Source: Perca fluviatilis (taxonomy: Eukaryota; Chordata; Actinopteri; Perciformes; Percidae). From it: 64,000 nt of DNA. The position numbers were made by a program, and so were the translations under genes. The DNA is taken from assembly GCF_010015445.1 (NCBI RefSeq), contig NC_053132.1, forward strand, positions 33,568,501 to 33,632,500, given 5' to 3'. Below are positions 10,826 to 19,781 of the stretch, in pieces; positions within the stretch are counted from its first letter, which is position 1; the number at the start of each line of letters is the position of its first letter. The notes under the pieces are model-generated. The model ran no database searches, was not told the origin of the DNA, and was given only the letters and a program-made list of their open reading frames with translations.

Positions 10826-12919
10826 TACCAGACCGCATCATCCGAATTACTTCCTGTATTTCTTCCGCCGTGATTGCAGCATCAAGCAACTTACGCTGAT
10901 CTCTATTCAAAGTCGGAAGTTCTAACCCTACCAAAAATGAAAGAACGTCCTCCTTTCGGCCAGACGACGTGGAGGTATACAACTCCATGTAAAAATTTCT
11001 AAACGCCTCATTTATGTCTGACGATTTTGTCAAAAGACCCCCTCGTTGAGATTGGACAGCCATTATCGTAGCCCTGGATTCCTTTTGTTTAATATAACGT
11101 GCTAAGAGTTTCCCGGCCTTATCCCCAGACTCGAAATACCTTTGTCTTGCTCTAAACAGTCCAAACTCGACCTTCTGTGATATTATACGATTATATTCAT
11201 ATTTAAGCTGCGTGACTGTCTTAAGTTGTGTGGGGAATAGTTCTGCTTTAATTTGTCTTCTGCCTCTCCCACTTTCCTCTCCAAATCTGCAAGCTTCCTT
11301 GTGTTTTGTTTTTTCTTGTGTGATGAGAACTGAATAACATGTCCCCTTATAAAAGCTTTCAAGGCCTCCCAAACTGTGCCTACCAATGGGACGGAGGCAA
11401 TATTTGTTTCAATGAATACCTCAATTTGTGTTTTCAGCATTGCCTTAAAGGCACCATCTTGCAGGAGGGAGGAGTTGAATCTCCATCTTGGGGATTTCGT
11501 CACATCATTAATTGGCACCAGGTCAAGAGTCACTCTTGCGTGGTCCGATATTAGTATGTTGCCAATTGCACATGACATCGTAGATGGAAGTATTTCTTTG
11601 GAAATAAAAAAATAATCGATTCTCGTGAATACACCATGCACTGCTGAAAAGAAAGTATAATCCCTCCTAGTAGGATTAAGCAAACGCCACACGTCCACAA
11701 GACCCAGGGCACAGCACAGTTTCTTAATCGTGAGAAGTGATTTTGGGGGTCTAATCTTACTAGGGACACTTCTGTCTAGAATTGCATCCATAACAATATT
11801 CATGTCCCCAGCCCAGATAATTGGATAACTTCCCCTATCATTCAATGTACATTCAAGGTTAGCAAAAAACATGGGGTCATCAACATTTGGGGCATATGAA
11901 TTAGCCAATATTATTTTTCTCCCTTGGACTTCAGCTAAAATGGTGAGACACCTCCCTTCACCTCTTTTAGGCATTTAAACTGCAAATGTTTATTCACTAA
12001 GGTGATAACACCTCTGCTTTGGCTCGTTCCAGGACTACAAAAAACATATCCCACCCATCCTTGACGTAGTTTTTTGGAATCCTTCAGAGACATGTGGCAT
12101 TCTTGCAAAAAAACATCATATCTGGTTGATTTCAAACTGAAAAGAACCTTATTCCTCTTAGCTGGGCTTCCCAAACCATTGACATTCTAGGTGGCTAGGC
12201 GCAAGTTATTATCACGAACAGACATTGTAACTTTGTATGAAAATGCATAACTGTGGTAGTGAGCAGGTTCCATGTCTTGTTTTCGCAAGTATGAACGCAC
12301 AAAAGTGAAAAGCAAAAAGCAAACAAAAAAATAACAGTAATAATTACAGATTAAACTGAGGTACATAACCCTATATAAACTGCACAAACCCTGAACACTG
12401 CGCACTATAAACCTCATCCAGTCCGTAACTGTCAGTAAAGCAACTCTGACAAAACCCAGTCCATCAGTAGCAGGATATTCTACTTTTTAACAGAACATGG
12501 CTGGGCAACAGGAGGAGGATCCATCAACTTCAACAGCACAGATGAACACAGTGAGATGTGCAGCAACTGCCAGAGGTTCTTTCTGTGGAAATAATGTTCA
12601 ACTGTATGATTTCTTTTTTAATGTCATGATTTTATGTATTCCCAGTTACTTGTGAAGGACCTGTATAAAATGAATCCAATCAAACAAATGCAGAAAACCG
12701 ACCTTGAAATGGTATTGTTGGACCGCCAGATTCTAAAGACAGATCTGGAAATCGAAATCCTCAAACACAAGTTAGATGTGGGTGCATGGTCACAGGTGAC
12801 ATGTGTTAGTGATTGGAATAATACAGAAAAAACCTAACTGTTGCTTTTGTGTTTTTAGGAAATAAAGAAGACAAAATAAAATTTCAATAATTTGTCTTTA
12901 TTTGGGTGGTGCTTGTGTT

Positions 12920-14013
12920 TTAGTAGAAGTGATTCCTGCATATAATGTCTCTGACCACTCTTCCATCCTGGAAATCTGCAGGGTGGGTGGGGTCCTCATC
13001 AGGGTCCACTATATGTAGGGGCAGCTCTCCTATAATTGTGGCAATATTATGGAGAACAGCACATGCCACAATAATGTCACAGGCCCTCTCAGGGGTTACC
13101 CTGAGGTGGTGTAGGCACTGGAAATGAGCTTTCAGCAGGCCTATGGTTATCTACCCCGGGCCCTAGTCCTGCAGTGGGCCACATTGAAGTTACGTTGGGG
13201 GCCTGGCTCCGGGTCAGGGTAAGGGGTGATCAGAGTGGGCTGGCATGGGTAACCCCTGTCACCCAGCAGAAGGCCTTCAAACTCTCCTGTAATGTATAGT
13301 GTATACATTTGAGTGTATTTAAGGAGCGAGACAGGTGAATAATACTGTACAAAGCTTTAGGCTGCTTACCACGTTCCAGGGCAGACTCACGATATATCCG
13401 TGAGTCATGCACAGACCCAGGCCATTTGGCCTCTACGTCGGTTATAAGATATGCAGCATCACATATGATCCTGACAGTGCAGAGAATGACAGATGTTACT
13501 TGCAGTATTGTAATGCAGTTTTTGACATTTTGTGACCGTGGTCAATTTACCTGCACATTAATGCTGTGTGCTCTGTCATTTTCTGAAGGAGCAGTGATTG
13601 GAATTTGTGTGCCATCAATGCAGCCAATCACATTGGGAAATCCTAAAAGAAATTAAAATTACTTATACCATTCTGATCTTGCAGCACCATGTCATTATCC
13701 GAATTATAATTAATAATTATTCATTGTAAGGGTTTTACATTATTCACCTGCAATCCTGTGGAACTCTTCTTTAATGGCTCTCACTGGTTTGTGTTTTCTG
13801 ACGGCTCTGCATACAGTGGCTTTACTAATATGCTCCGCATCACCAATGTTGTAAAGAAAACTGCTGTTTGCAAAAAACAATGCAACACAAAGAATCTGCT
13901 CTGATGTAAGAGCATGTCCACGATGGGTGACGTTAGTGATATGAGGACGGATAAGGTTATGCACATATCTGATAGACTGGGAAGAAAAACAATACCGCTC
14001 AAATAGGTAGTAA
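12920..14013 (-). pseudogene. Harbinger (HARBI1-like) DDE nuclease, degenerate
   Basis: This is the transposase of the 485-15536 element. On the minus strand the exons are about 14013-13748 (helical N-terminal region, 'GHALTSEQILCVALFFA'), 13640-13552 ('VIGCIDGTQIPI', first catalytic Asp), 13494-13371 ('WPGSVHDSRIY', second Asp) and about 13290-12920, ending in 'VACAVLHNIA'. The stop is at 12922-12920. Exon ends coincide with GT donors at 13747 and 13551. Around 13150 the stretch that should hold the third catalytic residue (family 'RVEMTIGLLK') reads as stops followed by 'ITIGLLKAHFQCL', so the active site is destroyed. The 5' exons upstream of 14013 are displaced by the hAT element and not clearly visible. 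Confidence 0.78.
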
Positions 14014-14021
14014 TCTGGAAA

Positions 14022-15100
14022 TAGGACTGAAACGATTCCTCGAATAATTCGATTACAAAAAATCCTCGAAGCAAAATTCATTGCCTCGAAGCTTCGTTAA
14101 ATCAAAGGTTGTACGGCTCACTGTGTTTCCGCACGGAGGATTATTACTAGCGCACAAGAGGTTTGCGCTTCTGCGAACACAACACAAGCACAGACAGTAT
14201 ATAAACACAAGACTGACGGCCCAGATTACAAATGAAGAAAGACGAAAATAGCGAGGGTCTAAGAGAAGGCGAGAGAAAACTATGGAAAGTTTGGGATAAT
14301 TTTAGAGTGCAAACATGCTGCTACATCATCTCTGTAACAAACCTCCAGTGTACTCATCCATTCCACGGAGCCAACCCGACACAAGGTAGCTAACGTCTGC
14401 TGCTCTCGTCCACCGCGCTGTTTACACAACTAGCCTACAGCATGCTACTCTGCTAATAGCAGTGTTTTACACAACTAGCCTACAGCATGCTACTCTGCTA
14501 ATAGCAATGTTTTACACAACTAGCCTACAGCATGCTACTCTGCTAATAGCAATGTTTTACCAACAAGCTAAAACGAAAGCTGTCGGTTTGTAGTCTAACT
14601 GTTTATTAGTTTGCTTCTAATCTTTGGAAACTTAGCTGCTGCCGGAGACAAACCGGCTCCTCCCCCCAGCATGGCTACTTAATATGCACGTGAATGACGT
14701 CATCATGCATTCTTTATTCTTTCTCCTCACCATGGCTATATCTATGCTTCTCACTGTGTATTAGGCTTCTGAAAATGTGTCCCCCAGAACAGTGTAGTTG
14801 AGTAGCCCTGCTGTAAGCTTCGTACAGTCACATTTACCCTCTGGTCAGTGAACAGCTCTTTTGCATATCCAGTGTAAAGAGCCAGAGGCAAGAAGGGGAA
14901 TGGGGTGAAAAGTACTAACATTTGGGCCGCCAAAAATGTACTATTGTAATGTATTTTTTTTTAAGGGTCTTGGAATTTGGCAATACATTTTTTTGCTTTT
15001 TCTAAAAAAAGAAACCTGTCTTTTCTATATAACAAGCGACAGGTTTCCTTTTTTTTAGTAGAATATTCGATTACTAAAATAATCGATAGCTGCAGCTCTA
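14022..15100. mobile_element. Non-autonomous hAT element in the Harbinger nuclease gene
   Basis: The duplication TCTGGAAA is at 14014-14021 and 15101-15108. The ends read TAGGACTGAAACGATT on the left and TAGAGCTGCAGCTATCG on the minus strand at the right, the terminal type of ZBED-derived hAT elements. It has no intact transposase, though a degenerate BED-like segment ('VWDNF') may lie near 14290. It contains a 45-bp tandem repeat at 14421-14560. Confidence 0.85.
14421..14560. repeat. 45-bp tandem repeat, about 3 copies
   Basis: The unit begins 'TTTACACAACTAGCCTACAG' and recurs at 14421, 14466 and 14511 with only single-base differences, so the expansion is recent. Confidence 0.9.
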
Positions 15101-15410
15101 TCTGGAAATGAAAATACATCTATAGTTGGGGCTTCTATCATCTCCTGATGTATGTTTAACTAACAAAGTAATACAGCTGCTTCATCAACGGGATCCTCGA
15201 CAAAAGGACATGCCATGTTCGAGAAAAAACCTTTAGTCTATAACGTTACCTAACTGAGTTAATGAAACAATCCTATTTTATTGATGCAGATGACAAAATT
15301 GCGCTGAAATGCGCCTGATACAGACTGAATGAATGAATGAGGAAATGAATGAGGAAATGAATGAGCGCTGTGTCATAGGGAGGAGACTGAGAAGAAAACC
15401 TGCTCCCGAC
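15101..15410. other. Remainder of the Harbinger, right side
   Basis: This is non-coding Harbinger sequence between the hAT and the right inverted repeat. It includes a short 'GAATGAATGAGGAAAT' repetition at 15328-15366. I see no gene here. Confidence 0.6.
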
Positions 15411-15779
15411 CAGGTTAGGTTCACAGGCTCAGTTACCATAGTAACTGACTCTGAAAAACCGAAAACCCAGAGTTTCCCTCATCTCAGGGTTAACAAACTC
15501 AGAGTTTTCACTAAACCTGCATTCTGAAATGGACCCCAGGTCTCAGTAGCTATGTTTCCATCGACCCGTTTTTATCCGAATTAAGTGATGTCGAATAAAA
15601 AATGCCTTATGGAAACAGTAAAATCCGACTGAATTTCATGAATATCGACTCAAATGAAATACGTTCGGTCTCATCGGATTTTCTCTTGATCGATATACAG
15701 CTTATGCGATAAACGCTGATGGAAACGTTATTTGCCGAATAAATAATGAATTGCGATTAAGTTTTAGGTCATTTTATGG

Positions 15780-16900
15780 TTGCAACCCGCAATAAAACGA
15801 AGAAGAAGAAGTTTCAGTTCATTTCCGCCCAGTATTTCCGCTCTGTTTGCAAAACAAAACAGATGTAAGTGGACAAACGAGGAGACGAGATACTTTTTAA
15901 ATTTAATTTACCAGAAAAATATAACAGCTATTTTAGATAGCAAAAATCTAAGAAACGGCATAATTTATCAGGAGCTCGCAAAGGAAATGACCAACAGTTA
16001 CGACAGGGACATTAAACACTAAACTTGAAAAAGCTTAACGTGGTTTAATGTATCTAAACAACGATGATCATCACCAGATTTATCATTGTTATATCTTGTC
16101 ATGAACACTTAAGCCTGTCAAAAAAACTAAATCGAAATCCAACGATTATAGAAGTTATCTCACGTTAATATTTTCTTCATCAGTGGCCGTATTAATATGG
16201 CGAGGAAAAAGCTTAACGTGGTTTAATGTACCTAAACAATGATCAATCATCACCAAATTTCTCTCTCATATTACCCATCATAACCACGGAAAACTGTCAA
16301 ATAATCTAACCCAAAGTCCAATTATTATGGACGTTATCTGACATAAAGCGTTTATGCTTCAGGGCAGCGGAGCGGCTGGGGGTTGACTCTCCACGGTTCT
16401 CATTGGCTTTATAAATCCTAATGTAAAGAGCAACGGTGGTTTATGTACCTAAACAACGATCAATCATCACCAAAAAATCCTCTTCTATATTGCTCATCAT
16501 AACCACTTAAAAACGGTCAAATCTAACCCAATATCCAAATATTATGGACGTTATCTGACACATTAACGTGAGATAACTTATAATCGTTGGATTTGGATTT
16601 TGTTTTTTTGACAGGCTTAAGTGTTCATGACAAGATATGACCATGATACATCTGGTGATGATTGATCGTTGTTTAGATACATTAAACCACGTTAAGCTTT
16701 TTCACGTTAAGCGTTTTAGAATGTCCCTTACGACAAGCCGTGGGACGTCCTGCGGAGTACATGGAAGGCGCTCAAACAGCGATACACGGCTCAAAAAAGA
16801 GAGTTGTCTCGCAGCGGTGCCGGAGGGAAAATATAAGGCAAATTCCATCTTTTTGATGAGCTGGATCATATCCTCAGACAAAGGTCCATCGGAGCTTAGG
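15780..16900 (+). pseudogene. SANT/Myb-like transposon protein, interrupted
   Basis: Codons to 16005 encode a basic leader and the first SANT helices ('CKWTNEETRYFLNLIYQK'). They resume at 16736 as 'KPWDVLRSTWKALKQRY', the third helix region of this Myb_DNA-bind_4-like domain. The split is caused exactly by the MITE with its TTACGACA duplication: joining 16005 to 16736 gives 'TNSYDKPWDV' in frame. After the join the frame ends at a TAA about 35 codons later ('GAGGKI'), so the C-terminus is lost. Such proteins assist transposase binding; no function can be assigned to this copy. Confidence 0.65.
16006..16727. mobile_element. Palindromic 722-bp MITE (hAT-like duplication)
   Basis: The 8-bp duplication TTACGACA is at 15998-16005 and 16728-16735. 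The ends are GGGACATT and AATGTCCC. The outer ~170 bp form a near-perfect inverted repeat ('AAAAAGCTTAACGTGGTTTA' near 16028 against the same on the minus strand near 16703). The centre repeats related ~200-bp units ('CCTAAACAAYGATCAATCAT') at about 16228 and 16448. It has no coding content. Confidence 0.85.
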
Positions 16901-17194
16901 CTATAGCTTGGCTTCTAATATTAACAACTTCTTTTGTCTAGCAAAACTTTGTTCGCAAAAGTTCGCTTGAATCTTGTGCGATTCAGTTAAAAAATGAATG
17001 GAAACACCATAAAATGTCTCAAATCAATTCGATATACCAATTTAATCGCAAAACAGCATGTGACGTCATTACGCACAGGTTTTTATTCGCTTTAAAGCTG
17101 TTGGATGGAAACACACTTTCACCAGCTTTATTCGCATGTGTTTTTTTACCGAACTTCAGATAATTCGATTGACAAGTGGATGGAAACTTAGCTA

Positions 17195-18440
17195 GTGAGA
17201 GCAAGGAAGTCAAGGGATTGCAGGCTGGCAACAAGGGGGTAAGCCTCTCCCCAGAACGTGTAGCTCCTACTCTGACAGCGAATAACTTTATATCTGAAGC
17301 ATTTAAAGACTCTATTTGTCCATTGTTTATTTCTAAAGAAACACAACAATGTATAAAACAGTCCTTCCAGAAAAACGCTGAGTTTTTTTGTGATTGTTGC
17401 GGGCAAAAATCTTTGATTATGCGGCACGTTTTCTTAAAAAATGCGATGGAATATGCAGGATATTTATGCAATTTTATGCGATGAAATTGCGGGAACTTGC
17501 AAAAATTGCGGGAACTTGCAAAAACTGCGGTTTGATGAAAAAGAAGAAAAAGTGATTCCCCCAACACCCTGCTTTTTTAAACTTAATTTCCAAAAATAGT
17601 TTAGATATTAAGTCATTGCAATAAGTAAACAAATAAGATACAAAAATATATACAAATAATATTAAAGTAAAAATAAAAGCAATAGTCTAAACTGAGGAAA
17701 ATAAAAGATACAAAAGAGACAGACTTTTAAAAATTGTTAATAATATAGACAGCAGGAGCACTTAAACAAAAAAATGTGAGTAGACATCAGATATTAAGAT
17801 AGCTTTCTTATTGGATACCAATTTAAGAGACTCAAAGTACATGTCAAATTCAACCTCCAACACCTGCTTTTCGATGATGTTCACGTCGCGTAATTACGTC
17901 ACTTAACGTTCCCATGGCAACAGGGGAAAATGGCTGCTCTTGTGTGAAGTAAACGCAACATTTTTTCAACTTTCTGCTAAGATATATGTAACTTTTTAGC
18001 AACGAAAATGCGGGGATTATGAAATCATACAAGCACCGCATATTTTGCGCGGAAATTGGCAATTTATGCGGCGAAAGTGCGGCATATTTGAAAAAATGCG
18101 GCCCCCGCATAAATATGCGGACTTTGGCTGATTATGCATTGAATTATGCAATCGCATAATCGCGTTTTTCTGGAGGGACTGATAAAAGGCTCCATTACCT
18201 TGTATCTCACGTTATGGCTCCGTAGCAGACGTTTTTGTTGATTGTGTCATAACCACGAGACTTACTGTCACACAGTAGAGGAATAACCGTATAGTACAGG
18301 AGAAGCTCGCAGGCAGTTTTGACTTACATTCGCTGTTTAAGTTTAATTACTAATGTTAACTAGCATTTTAGTTAGCAATAATTAGCCTGTGCCTATGTTA
18401 TCTCCTTACATATACCTACGCTCTCCGTCTCTGTAAGATT
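17195..18440. repeat. Unclassified interspersed repeat hosting a hAT-like insert
   Basis: Sequence left of 17352 and right of 18188 reads continuously once the insertion is removed ('ACAATGTATAAAAGGCTCC'). The flanks resemble a widespread teleost repeat by memory only. No coding content was recognised. Confidence 0.4.
17359..18181. mobile_element. Non-autonomous hAT-like element
   Basis: The terminal inverted repeats are CAGTCCTTCCAGAAAAACGC on the left and CAGTCCCTCCAGAAAAACGC on the minus strand at the right. ATAAAA flanks both ends (17353-17358 and 18182-18187). That is shorter than the usual 8 bp of hAT elements. The interior is rich in 'TGCGG' and 'GCAT' motifs and has no transposase. 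Confidence 0.8.
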
Positions 18441-19661
18441 GGGAATGATTGAGATTTCTCTTGGCACAGCTACCAGAAGACTTCCAACTTTCAGACAGGT
18501 TGCTCACGTTACATTTACATCTTCAAGCTCAGTTGGAGGCTGCGCAGTAACGCTCAGCCATCACCGGAAAAGTGCTTCTAATATCCTTCACTGGTCTCCG
18601 ACCAGAGACACGGGATCTGTTGGTCCAGTTTATATACTGTCTATGACTGGCAAAGCCAGATATGAACTCAGTCTTGCGACATGCAGTTCCACAGGTCACC
18701 TGCGACAAGGTGTTGAGTGAGTGGAACGGGTGGGATAGGTAAGAGAGGTCAGATTGCTGAATGTTGCGAACTTATGCATGGTTTGTAGTATCTCCGAGAG
18801 GATACACAAAAAGGAATGGAGAAGCAGCATATTTCCAGATAAAGACACTGAGCACTGTAAGTAAGATATCAGATATGAAGAAGATATCAAGCCCACTTAA
18901 TTTCCCACTTAGCCTTCCAATAAGACTCCCGCGTAGACTCTTTTATCTTTGTCCTTCGAGTCTTCGTCCGATGAGGCTGCCGCTTCACGCAAATGCCAGT
19001 ATTAAATACAAGGAGGTGATTGGTGTTGGCTGCAGGTGAGGAGGCCCCACCCTAGCTAATCAGTCAACAAAACACCTGGACAGTCGTTAAGCTCCACACT
19101 TCACACTAAGCTAGACTGAAACTAAATACTTTCAGTCACTTTAAGTAAAACCACTAAATTCTTGCCAAAAAACACAGCAAATCCAGCAAACACACAGCAG
19201 AAGTACAAAAAGTAGAAAAAGCAGCAATACCCAAATAAAGTAAGTACTTAAATTAATATCTAGCTGTCTAGTAGTAAGTTTCCTTAGAAGTCAAATGCAC
19301 TCACTCAGTACAATGTAGGGAAATTCTATCTCTGCATTAAACCCATCCTAAGCATTAGGAGCAGTGGAGCAACTTGGGGTTCAGTGTCTTGCTCAAGGAC
19401 ACTTTGAAAGTTGTATAAATGCAGAAATGTGTTTGTTTGACTAGGTATAGTTGTCTTGCATTGATAAAAGTAATGAAATAAATATTTGTTTCAACTCAAA
19501 GTATTAAGTTAAAACAGTGAGTTAGGTTGAAGCGATTAAAGGCCAATCAATTTTGACCACTTACAAAACAGCTAGAACATGAAGTGAAGTGAAGATCAAC
19601 TTTATGTACTTAAATTTCCTAGTTGAAACAAAGAATCTTCAAGTAGAGCTAACTTGCATCT
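18441..19661. other. Intergenic sequence downstream of tmem81
   Basis: No gene was recognised. Around 19310-19430 the motif 'GGGGTTCAGTGTCTTGCTCA' is a common teleost repeat fragment. Any tmem81 3' untranslated region and poly-A signal would lie just left of 19662 on the minus strand; candidates such as the minus-strand AATAAA at 19475-19480 are not decisive. Confidence 0.4.
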
Positions 19662-19781
19662 TCAAGGCAGCAGGTGTGTTTTCCAAGTTAAACCAACTTG
19701 ATATGTCCTACAGTGTGTCCAGTAGAGCCCCAGAAGAATCAGTCCAGCCCCGACGCCTGCCAGGCTCAAACTGATCAGCAC
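19662..19781 (-). CDS. tmem81: tmem81 exon 5 (transmembrane helix and stop)
   Basis: The acceptor AG is at 19783-19782. It encodes one membrane helix ('[20 protein letters not shown]') and a short cytoplasmic tail, and ends at the TGA at 19664-19662. Phase 0 matches the exon 4 donor. Confidence 0.8.
   Translation of the reverse strand: MLISLSLAGVGAGLILLGLYWTHCRTYQVGLTWKTHLLP

Larger units (their letters stand above)
6576..12223 (-). pseudogene. L1/Tx1-like ORF2 (endonuclease-reverse transcriptase), broken
   Basis: ORF2 of L1-type LINEs nicks target DNA and copies its own RNA there. The start ATG is probably at 12223. It is followed within 15 codons by a TAG where a Trp codon is expected before 'NVNGLGSPAKR'. 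Endonuclease pieces are at 12174-11935 ('FLQECHMS') and 11974-11183 ('WAGDMNIVMD', 'SDHARVTLD'). The connector is at 11372-10806. The fingers motif 'SGKSPGPNG' is interrupted by the hAT element and rejoins exactly when that is removed. The palm is at 9069-8431 ('GTRQGSPLSP'), where the catalytic box reads YADV instead of YADD. The C-terminal region is at 8434-7536 and 6811-6576. Multiple frameshifts and the lost Asp make it inactive. Confidence 0.85.
6183..12472 (-). mobile_element. L1/Tx1-like LINE in Harbinger intron 4
   Basis: GGATATTCTACTTTTT occurs at 6167-6182 and again at 12473-12488, a 16-bp target duplication. The 3' end on the left has a poly-A tract on the minus strand preceded by TTAATAAA. 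Removing the nested MITE (about 6818-7428) and hAT (9479-10825) leaves about 4.3 kb, which is ORF2 plus a short leader. The copy is therefore 5'-truncated and lacks ORF1. Confidence 0.85.
695..12837 (+). pseudogene. Harbinger SANT/Myb-like DNA-binding protein, split by insertions
   Basis: This is the DNA-binding partner that recruits the Harbinger nuclease to transposon ends and the nucleus. Probable exons are 695-857, 5502-5572, 5759-5939, 6028-6086, 12494-12550 and 12646-12837, each bounded by AG and GT. Exon 1 holds the SANT-like start ('YFTPLELEILMQAY'). Exon 2 continues with 'KRLWKQLKMKYKNI'. Exon 3 has a low-complexity 'APPPLTEAEELALSQN' stretch, and exon 6 has a charged coiled-coil-like tail. 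Exon 1 is frameshifted near 832 and exon 3 near 5786. Intron 1 carries the Rex1-like LINE and intron 4 carries the L1. An ATG at 665 is in frame, but 695 matches the usual start of the family. Confidence 0.75.
485..15536. mobile_element. Composite PIF/Harbinger transposon (15 kb with nested insertions)
   Basis: The left terminus starts GGGCCTGTTTCAGG. The right terminus, read on the minus strand, starts GGGTCCATTTCAG. Both continue into matching inverted repeats rich in 'AACTCTGAG' and 'CTCAGGGTTAA' motifs (about 485-620 and 15410-15536). The 3-bp CAG at 482-484 and 15537-15539 fits the CWG target duplication known for vertebrate Harbingers. Inside lie a SANT/Myb-like gene on the plus strand and a nuclease gene on the minus strand, converging as usual for this superfamily. 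Nested insertions are a Rex1-like LINE with an L2 tail (about 868-5275), an L1 (6183-12472) and a hAT (14022-15100). The element itself is roughly 3.3 kb. Both genes are broken, so it is a fossil. Confidence 0.85.
15549..17192. mobile_element. TA-flanked DNA transposon with a SANT gene remnant
   Basis: The termini are GCTATGTTTCCATC on the left and GCTAAGTTTCCATC on the minus strand at the right. TA flanks both ends (15547-15548 and 17193-17194). The inside has a SANT/Myb-like coding remnant but no nuclease, which suggests a deleted Harbinger/ISL2EU-type element. A palindromic MITE (16006-16727) is inserted within the coding part. Confidence 0.72.
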
